A DNA stretch of 41,268 bases from Hyphomicrobiales bacterium. GTDB taxonomy: Bacteria > Pseudomonadota > Alphaproteobacteria > Rhizobiales > Rhizobiaceae. Location: positions 1 to 41,268 of the forward strand of contig QEVK01000028.1 of the NCBI GenBank assembly GCA_003577315.1. The letters are read 5' to 3'. The translations under genes were made by a program, and so were the position numbers. Shown piece after piece: positions 1-6,088 of this stretch (position 1 is the stretch's first letter; the number at the start of each line of letters is the position of its first letter). The notes beneath the pieces are model-generated. The model did not search any database and was not told the origin of the DNA. It saw only the letters and a program-made list of their open reading frames with translations.

Positions 1-150
1 GCCCGCCTCGACCTTGAGGAAGTCGGGCTCGAACACCATCGCCCCCTTCTCGCCCTTGTTGAGCATCTTCACCTCGTGCTCGGCCGCGCCGGCGGTGCCG
101 ACCGCGAGCACGGTCGCGAATGCTGCTGCGATGGCGAATGCGTATTTCAT
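1..150 (-). CDS. Pseudoazurin, N-terminal fragment (runs off left edge)
   Basis: The 50 visible codons read leftward from an ATG at 150 and encode a Sec signal peptide (hydrophobic stretch ending in GTAGAA) followed by AEHEVKMLNKGEKGAMVFEP, the typical N terminus of mature pseudoazurin. Pseudoazurins are periplasmic type-1 copper proteins that carry electrons to copper nitrite reductase and other periplasmic acceptors. The copper ligands lie in the missing C-terminal part, so they cannot be checked. A purine-rich ribosome site, AAAGGAAGG, lies just upstream of the start. The gene is divergent from the NnrR-type regulator, which fits control by nitrogen oxides, although no clear Fnr-type box was found in the 235-base gap. 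The family is assigned with good confidence from the mature N terminus alone. Confidence 0.85.
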   Translation of the reverse strand, partial: MKYAFAIAAAFATVLAVGTAGAAEHEVKMLNKGEKGAMVFEPDFLKVEAG

Positions 151-385
151 CGTGATGCCTTCCTTTCTACCTGGTGGCTGCTGATGGCGTGTGCCCTTAT
201 ACAGGCAGGACCCTGCCAGAATGTGTCCATATCCTGCCGGTGCGGCAAGAGTAGTGCGAACAAAGGACGCAACGGCGTGGCTTGCGCGAAGCGGCCCGCC
301 TGTGAGAGTGTGCGCCAACCGTGGCCATGCCGCGCCGCCGCCGGCGCATGTCGTGGCGCGCCGGCGCAGGGAGGAAGGTGCGAAG
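151..385. promoter_or_regulatory. Divergent intergenic region between pseudoazurin and nnrR
   Basis: This 235-base gap must hold the promoters of both neighbours. On the minus strand a TATAAG hexamer at 196-201 is a possible -10 for the pseudoazurin gene. Just upstream is the inverted repeat GGCAG-N4-CTGCC (204-217). No TTGCG-N4-CGCAA or TTGAT-N4-ATCAA box was found. An upstream extension of the regulator's frame to 191 exists, but it has no family similarity and no good ribosome site. Confidence 0.4.
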
Positions 386-1090
386 GTGAGCCGCCTCGAC
401 CGATCGCTGATCGCGAGCCTGCCGTTGTTCGACGGGATGTCGGCCGACGAGCTCGACCGCATTCTCCAGGCCGCGCGCTCGCTCAGGGTATCGACCGGCT
501 CCACCATCTTCGAGCAGGAGGCGGACGCGCATTCCTTCTTCGTGCTTCTCGACGGCCATGTGCGGGTGATCAAGACCACGCCCGAGGGCCAGCAGGTGAC
601 GGTGCGCTACATCACGCCCGGCGAGCTGATGGGCATCGCCCAGGCGCTCGGCCGCACCACCTATCCGGCCACCGCCATCGCCGTGGTCGACTGCGTGGTG
701 CTCGCCTGGCCGGGCACGATGTGGTCGCAGTTCGCCGCCGCCTTCCCCTCCTTCGGCGCCAACACCTACAAGACCGTGGGCGAGCGGTTGCAGGACACCC
801 AGATGCAGGTCGTCGAGATGGCGACCAAGCAGGTCGAGCAGCGCGTGGCGCACGCGCTGCTGCGGCTGATCAGCCAGCGGGGCCGCAAGACGGAGGAGGG
901 CATCGCCGTCGACTTCCCGATCTCGCGGCAGGACATCGCCGAGATGACGGGCACGACGCTGCACACGGTCAGCCGCCTGCTGACGGCCTGGGAGGAGAAG
1001 GGCCTGGTCAAGGGCGGCCGCCGCAAGGTGACCGTCGTCGAGCCCCATCGCCTGATGGTGCTGGCGGAAGGGCGCTCCGGCGCGGGCTGA
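386..1090 (+). CDS. nnrR: NnrR-type Crp/Fnr transcriptional regulator
   Basis: This 234-aa regulator has an N-terminal cyclic-nucleotide-binding-like beta roll (about residues 10-120), a dimerisation helix, and a C-terminal Crp-type winged helix with recognition region ISRQDIAEMTGTTLHTVSRL. It lacks the N-terminal cysteine cluster of FNR, so it should not sense oxygen through a 4Fe-4S centre. This, and the sequence GRTTYPATAIAVVD, fit the NnrR/NNR branch that activates nitrite and NO reductase genes in response to NO. The GTG start at 386 was chosen because GAGGAAGG lies 8 bases upstream and the encoded SRLDRSLIASLPLF is the usual family beginning. Pseudoazurin next door and an NnrR-like box in front of the following gene support the role. 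Exact orthology is inferred. Confidence 0.82.
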   Translation: MSRLDRSLIASLPLFDGMSADELDRILQAARSLRVSTGSTIFEQEADAHSFFVLLDGHVRVIKTTPEGQQVTVRYITPGELMGIAQALGRTTYPATAIAVVDCVVLAWPGTMWSQFAAAFPSFGANTYKTVGERLQDTQMQVVEMATKQVEQRVAHALLRLISQRGRKTEEGIAVDFPISRQDIAEMTGTTLHTVSRLLTAWEEKGLVKGGRRKVTVVEPHRLMVLAEGRSGAG

Positions 1091-1107
1091 GGCGGCCGGC
1101 CGCGCCG

Positions 1108-1311
1108 TCATCCCCTGATCGCCGTCTCGATGTCGTGACGGAAGCGCGCACCGTCGATGCCGTGCTCGCGCACCGCGTCCTCCACGGTGTGGAACGGCGC
1201 GATCGGGCAGCCCACGCACAGCATGCCGTGATCGAGCACGACCCGGATGGTGGCGGGCCACCGTCTCATGATCTCGTCCATCGTCATGTCTTCATCCAGG
1301 GCGGGCTTCAT
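1108..1311 (-). CDS. DUF1858 domain protein
   Basis: This 67-aa protein is a single DUF1858 domain: DMTMDEIMRRWPATIRVV followed by the signature GMLCVGCPIAPFHTVEDAV, containing the conserved C-x2-C pair. DUF1858 proteins are small, soluble and of unknown biochemical function. They often lie beside hybrid-cluster protein, NnrS, hemerythrin and DUF2249 genes in nitrosative-stress regulons. The gene converges on nnrR with a 17-base gap and is transcribed from its own promoter region, which contains a perfect Fnr-family palindrome. It is probably expressed when NO activates NnrR. The two cysteines could bind a metal or take part in thiol chemistry, but nothing in the sequence decides this. Confidence 0.85.
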   Translation of the reverse strand: MKPALDEDMTMDEIMRRWPATIRVVLDHGMLCVGCPIAPFHTVEDAVREHGIDGARFRHDIETAIRG

Positions 1312-1343
1312 GGCTGCAGTTCCCGTTCGGAAAATGCTGCGAG

Positions 1344-1383
1344 CCTATCGCCAAAACGCCTTCCTCTCCTTGCGCAGTCGCAA
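1344..1383 (-). promoter_or_regulatory. NnrR-like box (1370-1383) and class II promoter for the DUF1858 gene
   Basis: TTGCG-CAGT-CGCAA at 1370-1383 is a perfect 5-4-5 inverted repeat of the Fnr-family type. The TTGCG half-sites resemble operators reported for NnrR of alphaproteobacteria rather than the TTGAT of FNR/FixK. On the minus strand a GATAGG hexamer at 1344-1349 would be the -10. This places the box centre near -40, the position of a class II activator site. The nnrR gene is 280 bases away. Confidence 0.7.
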
Positions 1384-1395
1384 TCATGGGGCCGT

Positions 1396-1857
1396 TCACG
1401 CCGGCAGCGTCTCGCTGTCGCGCTGCCGCGCCGGAACCGGGCTGCCGAGGAAATCGCCCGGCGTGAGCGCGATGTCGGCCAGCGTGTAGCGGTCGAGCGT
1501 GGCCTGGAACGAGGCCGCCGCCTCGCTCATGACGCCGGCGAGCTTGCAGCAGCGGGTCAGCACGCACTGGTTGCCGGTGGCGAAGCACTCGACCAGCGCG
1601 AAATCCGGCTCGGTCAGGCGGATGACGTCGCCGATGCGTATCGCCTCGGGGCGGCGCGCCAGCGTCAGCCCGCCGGAGCGGCCGCGCACGGCCTTGAGAT
1701 AGCCGCCGCGCGTCAGCGTGTTGGCCACCTTGTTGAGGTGGGTGCGCGACAGGTTGTAGACGCGCGCGGTCTCCTCGATGGTGATGAGCCGGTCGCCCGC
1801 CGAGGCGGCATACATCAGCATGCGCAAGGCGTAGTCGGAAAAGTTGGTCAGCCGCAT
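1396..1857 (-). CDS. nsrR: NsrR, Rrf2-family NO-sensing repressor
   Basis: This 153-aa Rrf2-family winged-helix protein starts MRLTNFSDYALRMLMY, with a recognition helix around LSRTHLNKVANTLTR. It carries the cluster-ligating cysteines Cys91, Cys98 and Cys103/104 in ECFATGNQCVLTRCCKLAGV, the arrangement that binds the NO-sensitive Fe-S cluster of NsrR. IscR and RirA have different cysteine spacing. NsrR normally represses NO-detoxification genes until its cluster is nitrosylated. The ATG at 1857 gives the standard family start, and the longer upstream frame runs through the haemoglobin gene and is not real. It is the last gene of a five-gene operon and lies 37 bases after the haemoglobin stop, so it may control its own operon. 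Confidence 0.88.
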   Translation of the reverse strand: MRLTNFSDYALRMLMYAASAGDRLITIEETARVYNLSRTHLNKVANTLTRGGYLKAVRGRSGGLTLARRPEAIRIGDVIRLTEPDFALVECFATGNQCVLTRCCKLAGVMSEAAASFQATLDRYTLADIALTPGDFLGSPVPARQRDSETLPA

Positions 1858-1894
1858 GTCGTCGTCACACCCGTTGCCTGCCTGCCTGCCCGCT

Positions 1895-2374
1895 TCACAG
1901 CGCCTCCGCCACGATCGGCTCGATCGCGGTCGTGTCCTCGCCCCGGCTGAACGCCACGGCGAGACGGAAAGAATGGGCGATGCGAAGCGCCCTGTCCATG
2001 AACAGCGCCGCCACTTCCGGCGGACAAAGCTGCTGCACGGTGTCGCGGAAGAGCCGCAGCCAGCGCCGGAAATGCGCCTCGCCCAGATCGGGGATGTTGA
2101 GGTGCGGCGGCAGCGGCCGGCCGGCGTAGCGGCCGGTGCGCAGGAGCGTCGCCGACCAGAAGTCGCACAGCTTGGCAAGATGGTCCGGCCATTCGTGCGG
2201 CGCGATCGCGGCCTCGAACACCGGCCCGATCAGCGCATCGCGGCGCACCTGCGCATAGAAGGCGTGCACGACGGCCGCGATCGTCTCCTCGTCCAGCGCG
2301 GCGGGCAGCGGCGCGCCGTCGACCACGATGGTCCGGCTGGCGGGAATCTTCCGCGCGGCGGGGCGGCCCTTCAT
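1895..2374 (-). CDS. Group III truncated haemoglobin
   Basis: This 159-aa protein has the group III truncated-globin pattern: VVHAFYAQVRRDALIGPVFE, the CD/E region HLAKLCDFWSATLLRTGRY, and PPHLNIPDLGEAHFRRWLRL, in which His91 is the probable proximal haem ligand. Such globins bind NO and oxygen in the cytoplasm and have been linked to NO dioxygenation or protection against nitrosative stress, as for Ctb of Campylobacter. The first 20 residues are a basic extension without a signal. The gene follows the DUF2249 gene by 58 bases and precedes nsrR by 37, so co-transcription is likely. Placement with NsrR, DUF2249 and an oxidase-like membrane protein supports a role in NO removal rather than oxygen storage. 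Confidence 0.88.
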   Translation of the reverse strand: MKGRPAARKIPASRTIVVDGAPLPAALDEETIAAVVHAFYAQVRRDALIGPVFEAAIAPHEWPDHLAKLCDFWSATLLRTGRYAGRPLPPHLNIPDLGEAHFRRWLRLFRDTVQQLCPPEVAALFMDRALRIAHSFRLAVAFSRGEDTTAIEPIVAEAL

Positions 2375-2432
2375 TGTCGGGCGCTCCCGGGGACGCAGAG
2401 CGGATGCGGCGACATCGCCGGCGCGCCCCGGT

Positions 2433-2996
2433 TCACGACGCCGCCGCCCGGCCGTCGCCGGCGCGGATGACGATGCGGTAGCTGCCGTCCGGCTCGGTGG
2501 CGCCGCGCCAGCGGTGGCCGCGGCTCTCCAGCTCCTTGAGCAGGAAGATCGGCTCGCGCGGCAGGATGGCGGCGAGCGCCTCGCCCGGCATCAGCTTCTC
2601 CAGCACCTCGAGCGTGCGCACCATCGGCTCGGGCGGGTCGAGGTCGCGGTTGTCGATCTCGATCGACGGTTCCGGCCAGTCGTCGCCGCCGCCGTTGCCG
2701 TTGCCGGCCGCCGGCGCGGCGGTTGCGGGCCGGTCCGGTTGCGGGGCGGCGGCCCGCGGCGAAAACAGCACCTCCCAGTCGCCGCCGCCGATCTCGCGCG
2801 CGCTCGGCTCGAAGCCGCGCGCGCCGAGCACGCCGAAGAGGGGAACAGGCTTGAAGGTGGCGTAAAGGCGCAGGCTCTGGCCGGGGGCCAGCCGCGCCAC
2901 CGCCTCCATGATCGCGCCGAACGGCTCGCCGCCGTCGCGCAGGATCGGCCGCACGTCGACGTCGAGCGGCGGAAGGTCGGGCGGAGGAATGCTCAT
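2433..2996 (-). CDS. Tandem DUF2249 protein
   Basis: This 187-aa soluble protein contains two DUF2249 domains, about residues 8-80 and 108-182, joined by a Pro/Ala/Gly/Asn-rich linker. Each domain has the TusA-like pattern of a D-x-R opening, a PPEP or GGEP motif, a leucine-rich helix, P-x-PL or EPIFLL, and a final DG-x-W or DGSYRI strand. DUF2249 proteins are found with NnrS, hemerythrin-like proteins and denitrification genes, and their activity is unknown. The ATG at 2996 overlaps the stop of the upstream membrane-protein gene by four bases (ATGA), a sign of translational coupling. The two proteins may therefore work as a pair. Confidence 0.82.
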   Translation of the reverse strand: MSIPPPDLPPLDVDVRPILRDGGEPFGAIMEAVARLAPGQSLRLYATFKPVPLFGVLGARGFEPSAREIGGGDWEVLFSPRAAAPQPDRPATAAPAAGNGNGGGDDWPEPSIEIDNRDLDPPEPMVRTLEVLEKLMPGEALAAILPREPIFLLKELESRGHRWRGATEPDGSYRIVIRAGDGRAAAS

Positions 2997-4366
2997 CTTG
3001 CTGCTCCGATGGTTGCGGTTTCGGTGCGCGGCGGCAGGAACAGGCGCGGCCGCGAGGTTCCTTCGGGCAGGCGCAGGGCCGCCTTGACGTTGACGAGGCG
3101 GCGCACCAGCACCAGCTCGACGACGATGGCCGCCGTGGCCGAAAGCGTGACGGCCGAGGCCAGCCGGAACAGGCCCGGCGCGCCGGCGAGCAGGGCGCCC
3201 GCGCCGGCCGCGACGCCGAGGAAATAGAGCGCGAACCAGGCGCTGTCGCGGCGCTCGACCACGAGGTCCTGCACGCGCGGCGTCGGCTTGCGGCCCATCA
3301 CCGGGCCGTAGCATTCGAGCCAGGTCAGGAACGGCACGATCTTGTAGAGCTGCGACAGGCCGAGCCCGGTCAGCCAGCCGAAGGCGACGAGATAGACCAG
3401 CGCGCCGGCATGGGCGGAAATCGTGCCGGTCGCCCACAGGGCGAGAAGCAGCACCGCCGACAAATAGAGCCCGGCGAAGGCGCCCAGCGCCGACTTGCTG
3501 TTCAGCTCGATGACGCGGCGCTTGCGCATGCGGTAGAAGTGCGACAGGTCGGCGGCATAGGCGGCGAGCGCCACCAGCGCCAGCGCGCCGGCGACGTGGA
3601 AGGCGACGGCGGTGCCGGCAAGCAGCGCCTCGGCCGGCGCGGCGACGACGGCGAGCGCCAGCGCCGCGCCGCCGGTGTAGAGGACGACGCGGCCGGTCGC
3701 CCGCTCGTGGTCGGGCGACAGCATGAACATCGGCAGCAGGCGATAGCTGACGCCGACGGCGGTGAAGGTCAGCCAGCCGCCGAACCCGGCCGCGGCATGG
3801 ACCGGCACGCCGGCGGCGTGCAGGTCGAGCAGCGCCGGCCGGGCGACGAACCCCGCCAGCGCCAGCGAGAACAGCGAGCCGAAGGCGGCGGTGGCCGCCA
3901 CGCAGGCGAGCCCGACGGCGACGAAGCGCGCCGGCAGCGGCAGCGGGCGCGCGCTCCACAGCGTCGCGCCCAGCACGAACAGCGCCAGCGCGAAGCCGGC
4001 CGGCAGCAGGACGCCGGCGAGCGCCAGCAGCATCACCGCGATCCCGGCCCTGTCGGACAGGTGCAGGAAGCCGCACAGCAGCGAGACGAGCCCGGCGAGC
4101 AGCAGGAGCAGCGACGGCAGCACCAGCCGCTCGTGCAGCAAGGGCTTGGCCACCAGCACCGGCACGAACTGGAACAGCGCCCCGCACAGGAGCAGGCTGA
4201 GCCAGCCGATCGTCACCATATGGACGACGACCAGCGTCTGCGGCGCGCGGATGTCGGCGGCCGGAAAGCCGTAGCCGGCCACCATCAGCGCCTGCGCGCC
4301 GACGAGGAAGGCGAGCGCGGCGGCGAAGCTCGCCATGGTCCAGCGGGAAAGGGCAGCTCCCATCAT
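2993..4366 (-). CDS. Polytopic membrane protein related to haem-copper oxidase subunit I
   Basis: This 457-aa protein has about 12 predicted transmembrane segments and no signal peptide. Three segments share a pattern of a histidine, then GW, then proline exactly 15 residues after the glycine: His49-Gly54-Pro69, His190-Gly197-Pro212 and His319-Gly330-Pro345. The haem-ligand helix of CcoN, encoded 5 kb away, shows the same GW-to-Pro spacing (HVHAGALGW, then VP). This suggests a haem-binding fold of the oxidase subunit I or NnrS type. No His-His pair like the CuB site of CcoN was seen, so it is probably not an oxidase. The start at 4366 overlaps the upstream stop (ATGATG); 4363 is an alternative. 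NO sensing, quinol/haem handling or NO binding are possible roles; none is shown. Confidence 0.7.
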   Translation of the reverse strand: MMGAALSRWTMASFAAALAFLVGAQALMVAGYGFPAADIRAPQTLVVVHMVTIGWLSLLLCGALFQFVPVLVAKPLLHERLVLPSLLLLLAGLVSLLCGFLHLSDRAGIAVMLLALAGVLLPAGFALALFVLGATLWSARPLPLPARFVAVGLACVAATAAFGSLFSLALAGFVARPALLDLHAAGVPVHAAAGFGGWLTFTAVGVSYRLLPMFMLSPDHERATGRVVLYTGGAALALAVVAAPAEALLAGTAVAFHVAGALALVALAAYAADLSHFYRMRKRRVIELNSKSALGAFAGLYLSAVLLLALWATGTISAHAGALVYLVAFGWLTGLGLSQLYKIVPFLTWLECYGPVMGRKPTPRVQDLVVERRDSAWFALYFLGVAAGAGALLAGAPGLFRLASAVTLSATAAIVVELVLVRRLVNVKAALRLPEGTSRPRLFLPPRTETATIGAAR

Positions 4367-4596
4367 CTCGGGTCGTCCTTTGCGGGAAGGTCGCGCCAAC
4401 CGGCGCGGAACGCGCCGGGGCCGGGCCGCGCGTCGCGGCAGGCCCCGTCGCACAGCGCGATATGGCCGCAGCAGGGCGGGGCGAGGAGCGAGAGCGCGGT
4501 CAGCTCGGCGATGGTGGCGGGCACCGGGCCGCCGCGGTCGGGAAACGGCTTCCCGAACCGCCTCGCCTTCTCGTGGTCCAGCATGGTATCCTGCAT
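4363..4596 (-). CDS. Small cysteine-containing protein, first gene of the NO operon
   Basis: I do not recognise this 77-aa protein. It is soluble, with no signal or membrane segment, and has a central cysteine group ELTALSLLAPPCCGHIALCD followed by GACRDA: four cysteines and one histidine that could bind a metal or cluster. The frame is open upstream to 4707, but a strong promoter places the transcription start near 4682 and the upstream part is low-complexity Gly/Pro/Met. The start is therefore put at 4596, with ATG 4584 as an alternative. Its stop overlaps the start of the membrane-protein gene (ATGA), so the two are coupled. It is real by position and coupling; function and exact start are uncertain. 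Confidence 0.6.
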   Translation of the reverse strand: MQDTMLDHEKARRFGKPFPDRGGPVPATIAELTALSLLAPPCCGHIALCDGACRDARPGPGAFRAGWRDLPAKDDPR

Positions 4597-4688
4597 TCTC
4601 TCGACGTCCCGGAGGCCCCGGGCGCTCCCCGGCATGCCCATACCTGGCATGCCCCGGGGGCCACCGCCGGCGGGCTGGTTGCGGCGGC

Positions 4689-4721
4689 AGTATCCCCGCC
4701 AAAACATAGATTGTCAATCTA
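4689..4721 (-). promoter_or_regulatory. Sigma-70 promoter of the NO operon with palindromic operator
   Basis: On the minus strand a perfect TTGACA -35 (4712-4717) is followed after 17 bases by GATACT as -10 (4689-4694), giving a start near 4682. The -35 is embedded in a perfect 15-base palindrome, TAGATTGACAATCTA (4707-4721), well placed for a repressor. The downstream operon encodes NsrR, an obvious candidate, but the sequence differs from the enterobacterial NsrR motif. The leader contains two GGCATGCC palindromes (4631-4638 and 4646-4653). Confidence 0.65.
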
Positions 4722-4805
4722 ATGAATAGAGAGACTCCCGGCGCGGCGTCGTTACGGGGCGCCGCGACAGGGGCGGGCTAGCGGGCGCGGATGCGGCGAC
4801 ACGTA

Positions 4806-4836
4806 ATATTGACTTTGAAATGCCTCTTTTTATAGT
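4806..4836 (+). promoter_or_regulatory. Promoter of the cupin gene with an NsrR-like half-site
   Basis: TTGACT (4809-4814) and TATAGT (4831-4836) are separated by 16 bases and form the best promoter for the rightward cupin/DUF6522 pair. The spacer holds AAATGCCTCTT (4818-4828), which matches 10 of 11 positions of the enterobacterial NsrR half-site AAATGCATCTT. The opposite half (4806-4816) matches only 6 of 11. A repressor here would block the promoter. This is a pattern match only. Confidence 0.5.
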
Positions 4837-4920
4837 CGCCTCGTTCCAGCCATCGACATAGCCAGAACGGTTCACCCGGCCCGCCGGCGCGGGCCCTGTC
4901 CACAGGAAAGGAACCGGACC

Positions 4921-5385
4921 ATGTCATCCCCGATAAACAGGGCGTGCGCGGCGGCCGTCGTCGCGCTCGGCGCGTCGCTCGCGCCCCCCGCCGTCGCGCA
5001 GGAGCTTCTGTGGCACGCGCCCGAGGCCGTGCTGGAACTTGCCGGCGAGCCGCGTCCCGACGGCTCGCAGGGGCTTCGCCTTCTCAACCACGACGACGCG
5101 GTGGTCGCGGTGCGCGTCTGGTATCCGCCGGACACCCAGATCGCGCCGCATCCGCATCCGGCCGGCAAGGTGGCGCTGGTGACCGTGCTGTCGGGCGAGA
5201 TCGAGCTCGGCCTCGGCGACGAGTACGACGCCGGCAAGCTGAAGGCCGTTCCCGTGGGCAGCACCGTGGTGCTGCGGGCCGACGATCCGCGGCATTTCGG
5301 CCGCACCGGCCCCGGCGGCGTGCAGCTGCTGCTCGTGGCGGCGCCGGCTGAGGCGGTGGCGCCGGCGCTGCTTGCCGAGGATTGA
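4921..5385 (+). CDS. Exported cupin-domain protein
   Basis: This 154-aa protein begins with a signal peptide (cleavage probably after PPAVAQ, near residue 27), then a single small cupin domain. The metal-site elements are visible: IAPHPHPAGK with His77 and His79, LSGEIELGLGD with a glutamate, and RADDPRHF with His125. This set resembles the 3-His/1-Glu site of periplasmic cupins. The substrate is unknown. The ribosome site AGGAAAGGA precedes the ATG. The gene is divergent from the NO operon and followed after 65 bases by the DUF6522 gene, so both may belong to the nitrogen-oxide response. A dioxygenase, isomerase or metal-storage role cannot be told apart from sequence. Confidence 0.82.
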   Translation: MSSPINRACAAAVVALGASLAPPAVAQELLWHAPEAVLELAGEPRPDGSQGLRLLNHDDAVVAVRVWYPPDTQIAPHPHPAGKVALVTVLSGEIELGLGDEYDAGKLKAVPVGSTVVLRADDPRHFGRTGPGGVQLLLVAAPAEAVAPALLAED

Positions 5386-5450
5386 GGCACGCACCGAACC
5401 CGGGGGCCGGCACGGGCCGGCCCGCCGCATCCTGAAGGAGGGATCACGCC

Positions 5451-5726
5451 ATGAAGCTCGAACGCGACGCCGACGGCGACTATGTGCTCGATCCGGCATT
5501 GCTGACGCAGAGGCTGTCGGTCCCCGAGGACGAGCTGCGGCATCTGATGCGGCTCGGCCAGGTCACCAGCGTGGTCGAGGCCGGCGAGGGCGACGATGCC
5601 GGCCGCCAGCGGCTGAGCGTGCGCTGCGGCGACATGGTCTGGCGCGCCGTGGTCGATGCGCAGCTCAACGTGCTGAGCGAGGAATCCTTCGACCTGCGCT
5701 ACCGCCGCTGGCGCTCTCCCGGGTAG
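5451..5726 (+). CDS. DUF6522-like small protein
   Basis: This 91-aa soluble protein starts MKLERDADGDYVLDPALLTQ, contains a helix-turn-helix-like stretch VPEDELRHLMRLGQVTSVVE, then a beta-rich half ending VRCGDMVWRAVVDAQLNVL. This layout matches small proteins classed as DUF6522, which recur beside denitrification and cbb3 oxidase genes. No catalytic motif is visible. A GGAGG ribosome site (AAGGAGGGATCACGCC) precedes the ATG. It is the second gene of the cupin transcription unit and is followed by a strong terminator. The family name comes from memory of the pattern and should be treated as probable. Confidence 0.7.
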   Translation: MKLERDADGDYVLDPALLTQRLSVPEDELRHLMRLGQVTSVVEAGEGDDAGRQRLSVRCGDMVWRAVVDAQLNVLSEESFDLRYRRWRSPG

Positions 5727-5753
5727 GGCCCGGCCCGGATAGGACCCCGAACG

Positions 5754-5782
5754 GAAGACGCCGCCCGTCGGGCGGCGTCTTC
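5754..5782 (+). terminator. Hairpin terminator after the DUF6522 gene
   Basis: GAAGACGCCGCCC (5754-5766) pairs perfectly with GGGCGGCGTCTTC (5770-5782) around a 3-base loop, 28 bases after the DUF6522 stop. The run after the stem is only weakly T-rich. It lies between convergent transcription units and could act in both directions. Confidence 0.75.
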
Positions 5783-5838
5783 GCCTGTCGTCATGGCAGG
5801 AGGGGGCCGGCCGCGAGGAGGCCGGCAAGGGCAAGCCG

Positions 5839-5874
5839 CGCCGCGCTCCTTTCTCCCCCGAAAGGAGCGCGGCG
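5839..5874 (-). terminator. Hairpin downstream of ccoS
   Basis: CGCCGCGCTCCTTTC (5839-5853) and GAAAGGAGCGCGGCG (5860-5874) are perfect 15-base inverted arms with a 6-base C-rich loop. It lies 12 bases beyond the ccoS stop on the minus strand. There is no T run after the stem, so it may stabilise the 3' end or work with Rho rather than terminate intrinsically. Confidence 0.6.
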
Positions 5875-5885
5875 AAGGAGCCGGC

Positions 5886-6035
5886 TTAACCCTCGCGCTC
5901 GTCGCGAAGCGGGATGCGCTGCGACGCGCCGTCGAGATCGTCGAACCGGCCGCCGCGCACCGACCACAGGAACGAGGTCAGGGCGATGGCGCCGAACAGG
6001 AAGGCGATGGGGAGAAGGAAGGCGAAGCTGTTCAT
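5886..6035 (-). CDS. ccoS: CcoS, cbb3 oxidase assembly protein
   Basis: This 49-aa protein has one N-terminal membrane helix (LLPIAFLFGAIALTSFLWSV) followed by RGGRFDDLDGASQRIPLRDE. That tail is the CcoS hallmark, an arginine/glycine/phenylalanine motif followed by DDL-x-G and a proline-containing end. CcoS is needed to insert haem and copper into the catalytic subunit of cbb3 oxidase. Usually it ends a ccoGHIS operon, but here it ends the structural ccoNOQP operon, after the DUF2189 gene, with no ccoG, ccoH or ccoI in the window. The other assembly genes are presumably elsewhere in the genome. Confidence 0.88.
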   Translation of the reverse strand: MNSFAFLLPIAFLFGAIALTSFLWSVRGGRFDDLDGASQRIPLRDEREG

Positions 6036-6088
6036 CGTGGTGTCCTGGTGAGTGTGGTGTCGGGCCGCCCGCAGCGCGGCGGGCGGCG

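Noticed and set aside
203..219. Sigma-54-like promoter for pseudoazurin (TGGCA with TGC)
   Set aside because: The GG-to-GC spacing is one base too short for sigma-54 and the sequence is better described as a small inverted repeat.
76..1950. A 624-codon plus-strand frame across nnrR and nsrR
   Set aside because: It overlaps four well-supported genes in other frames and has no domain pattern.
4597..4707. N-terminal extension of the 77-aa protein to 4707
   Set aside because: It would start upstream of the predicted transcription start near 4682 and is Gly/Pro/Met low-complexity.
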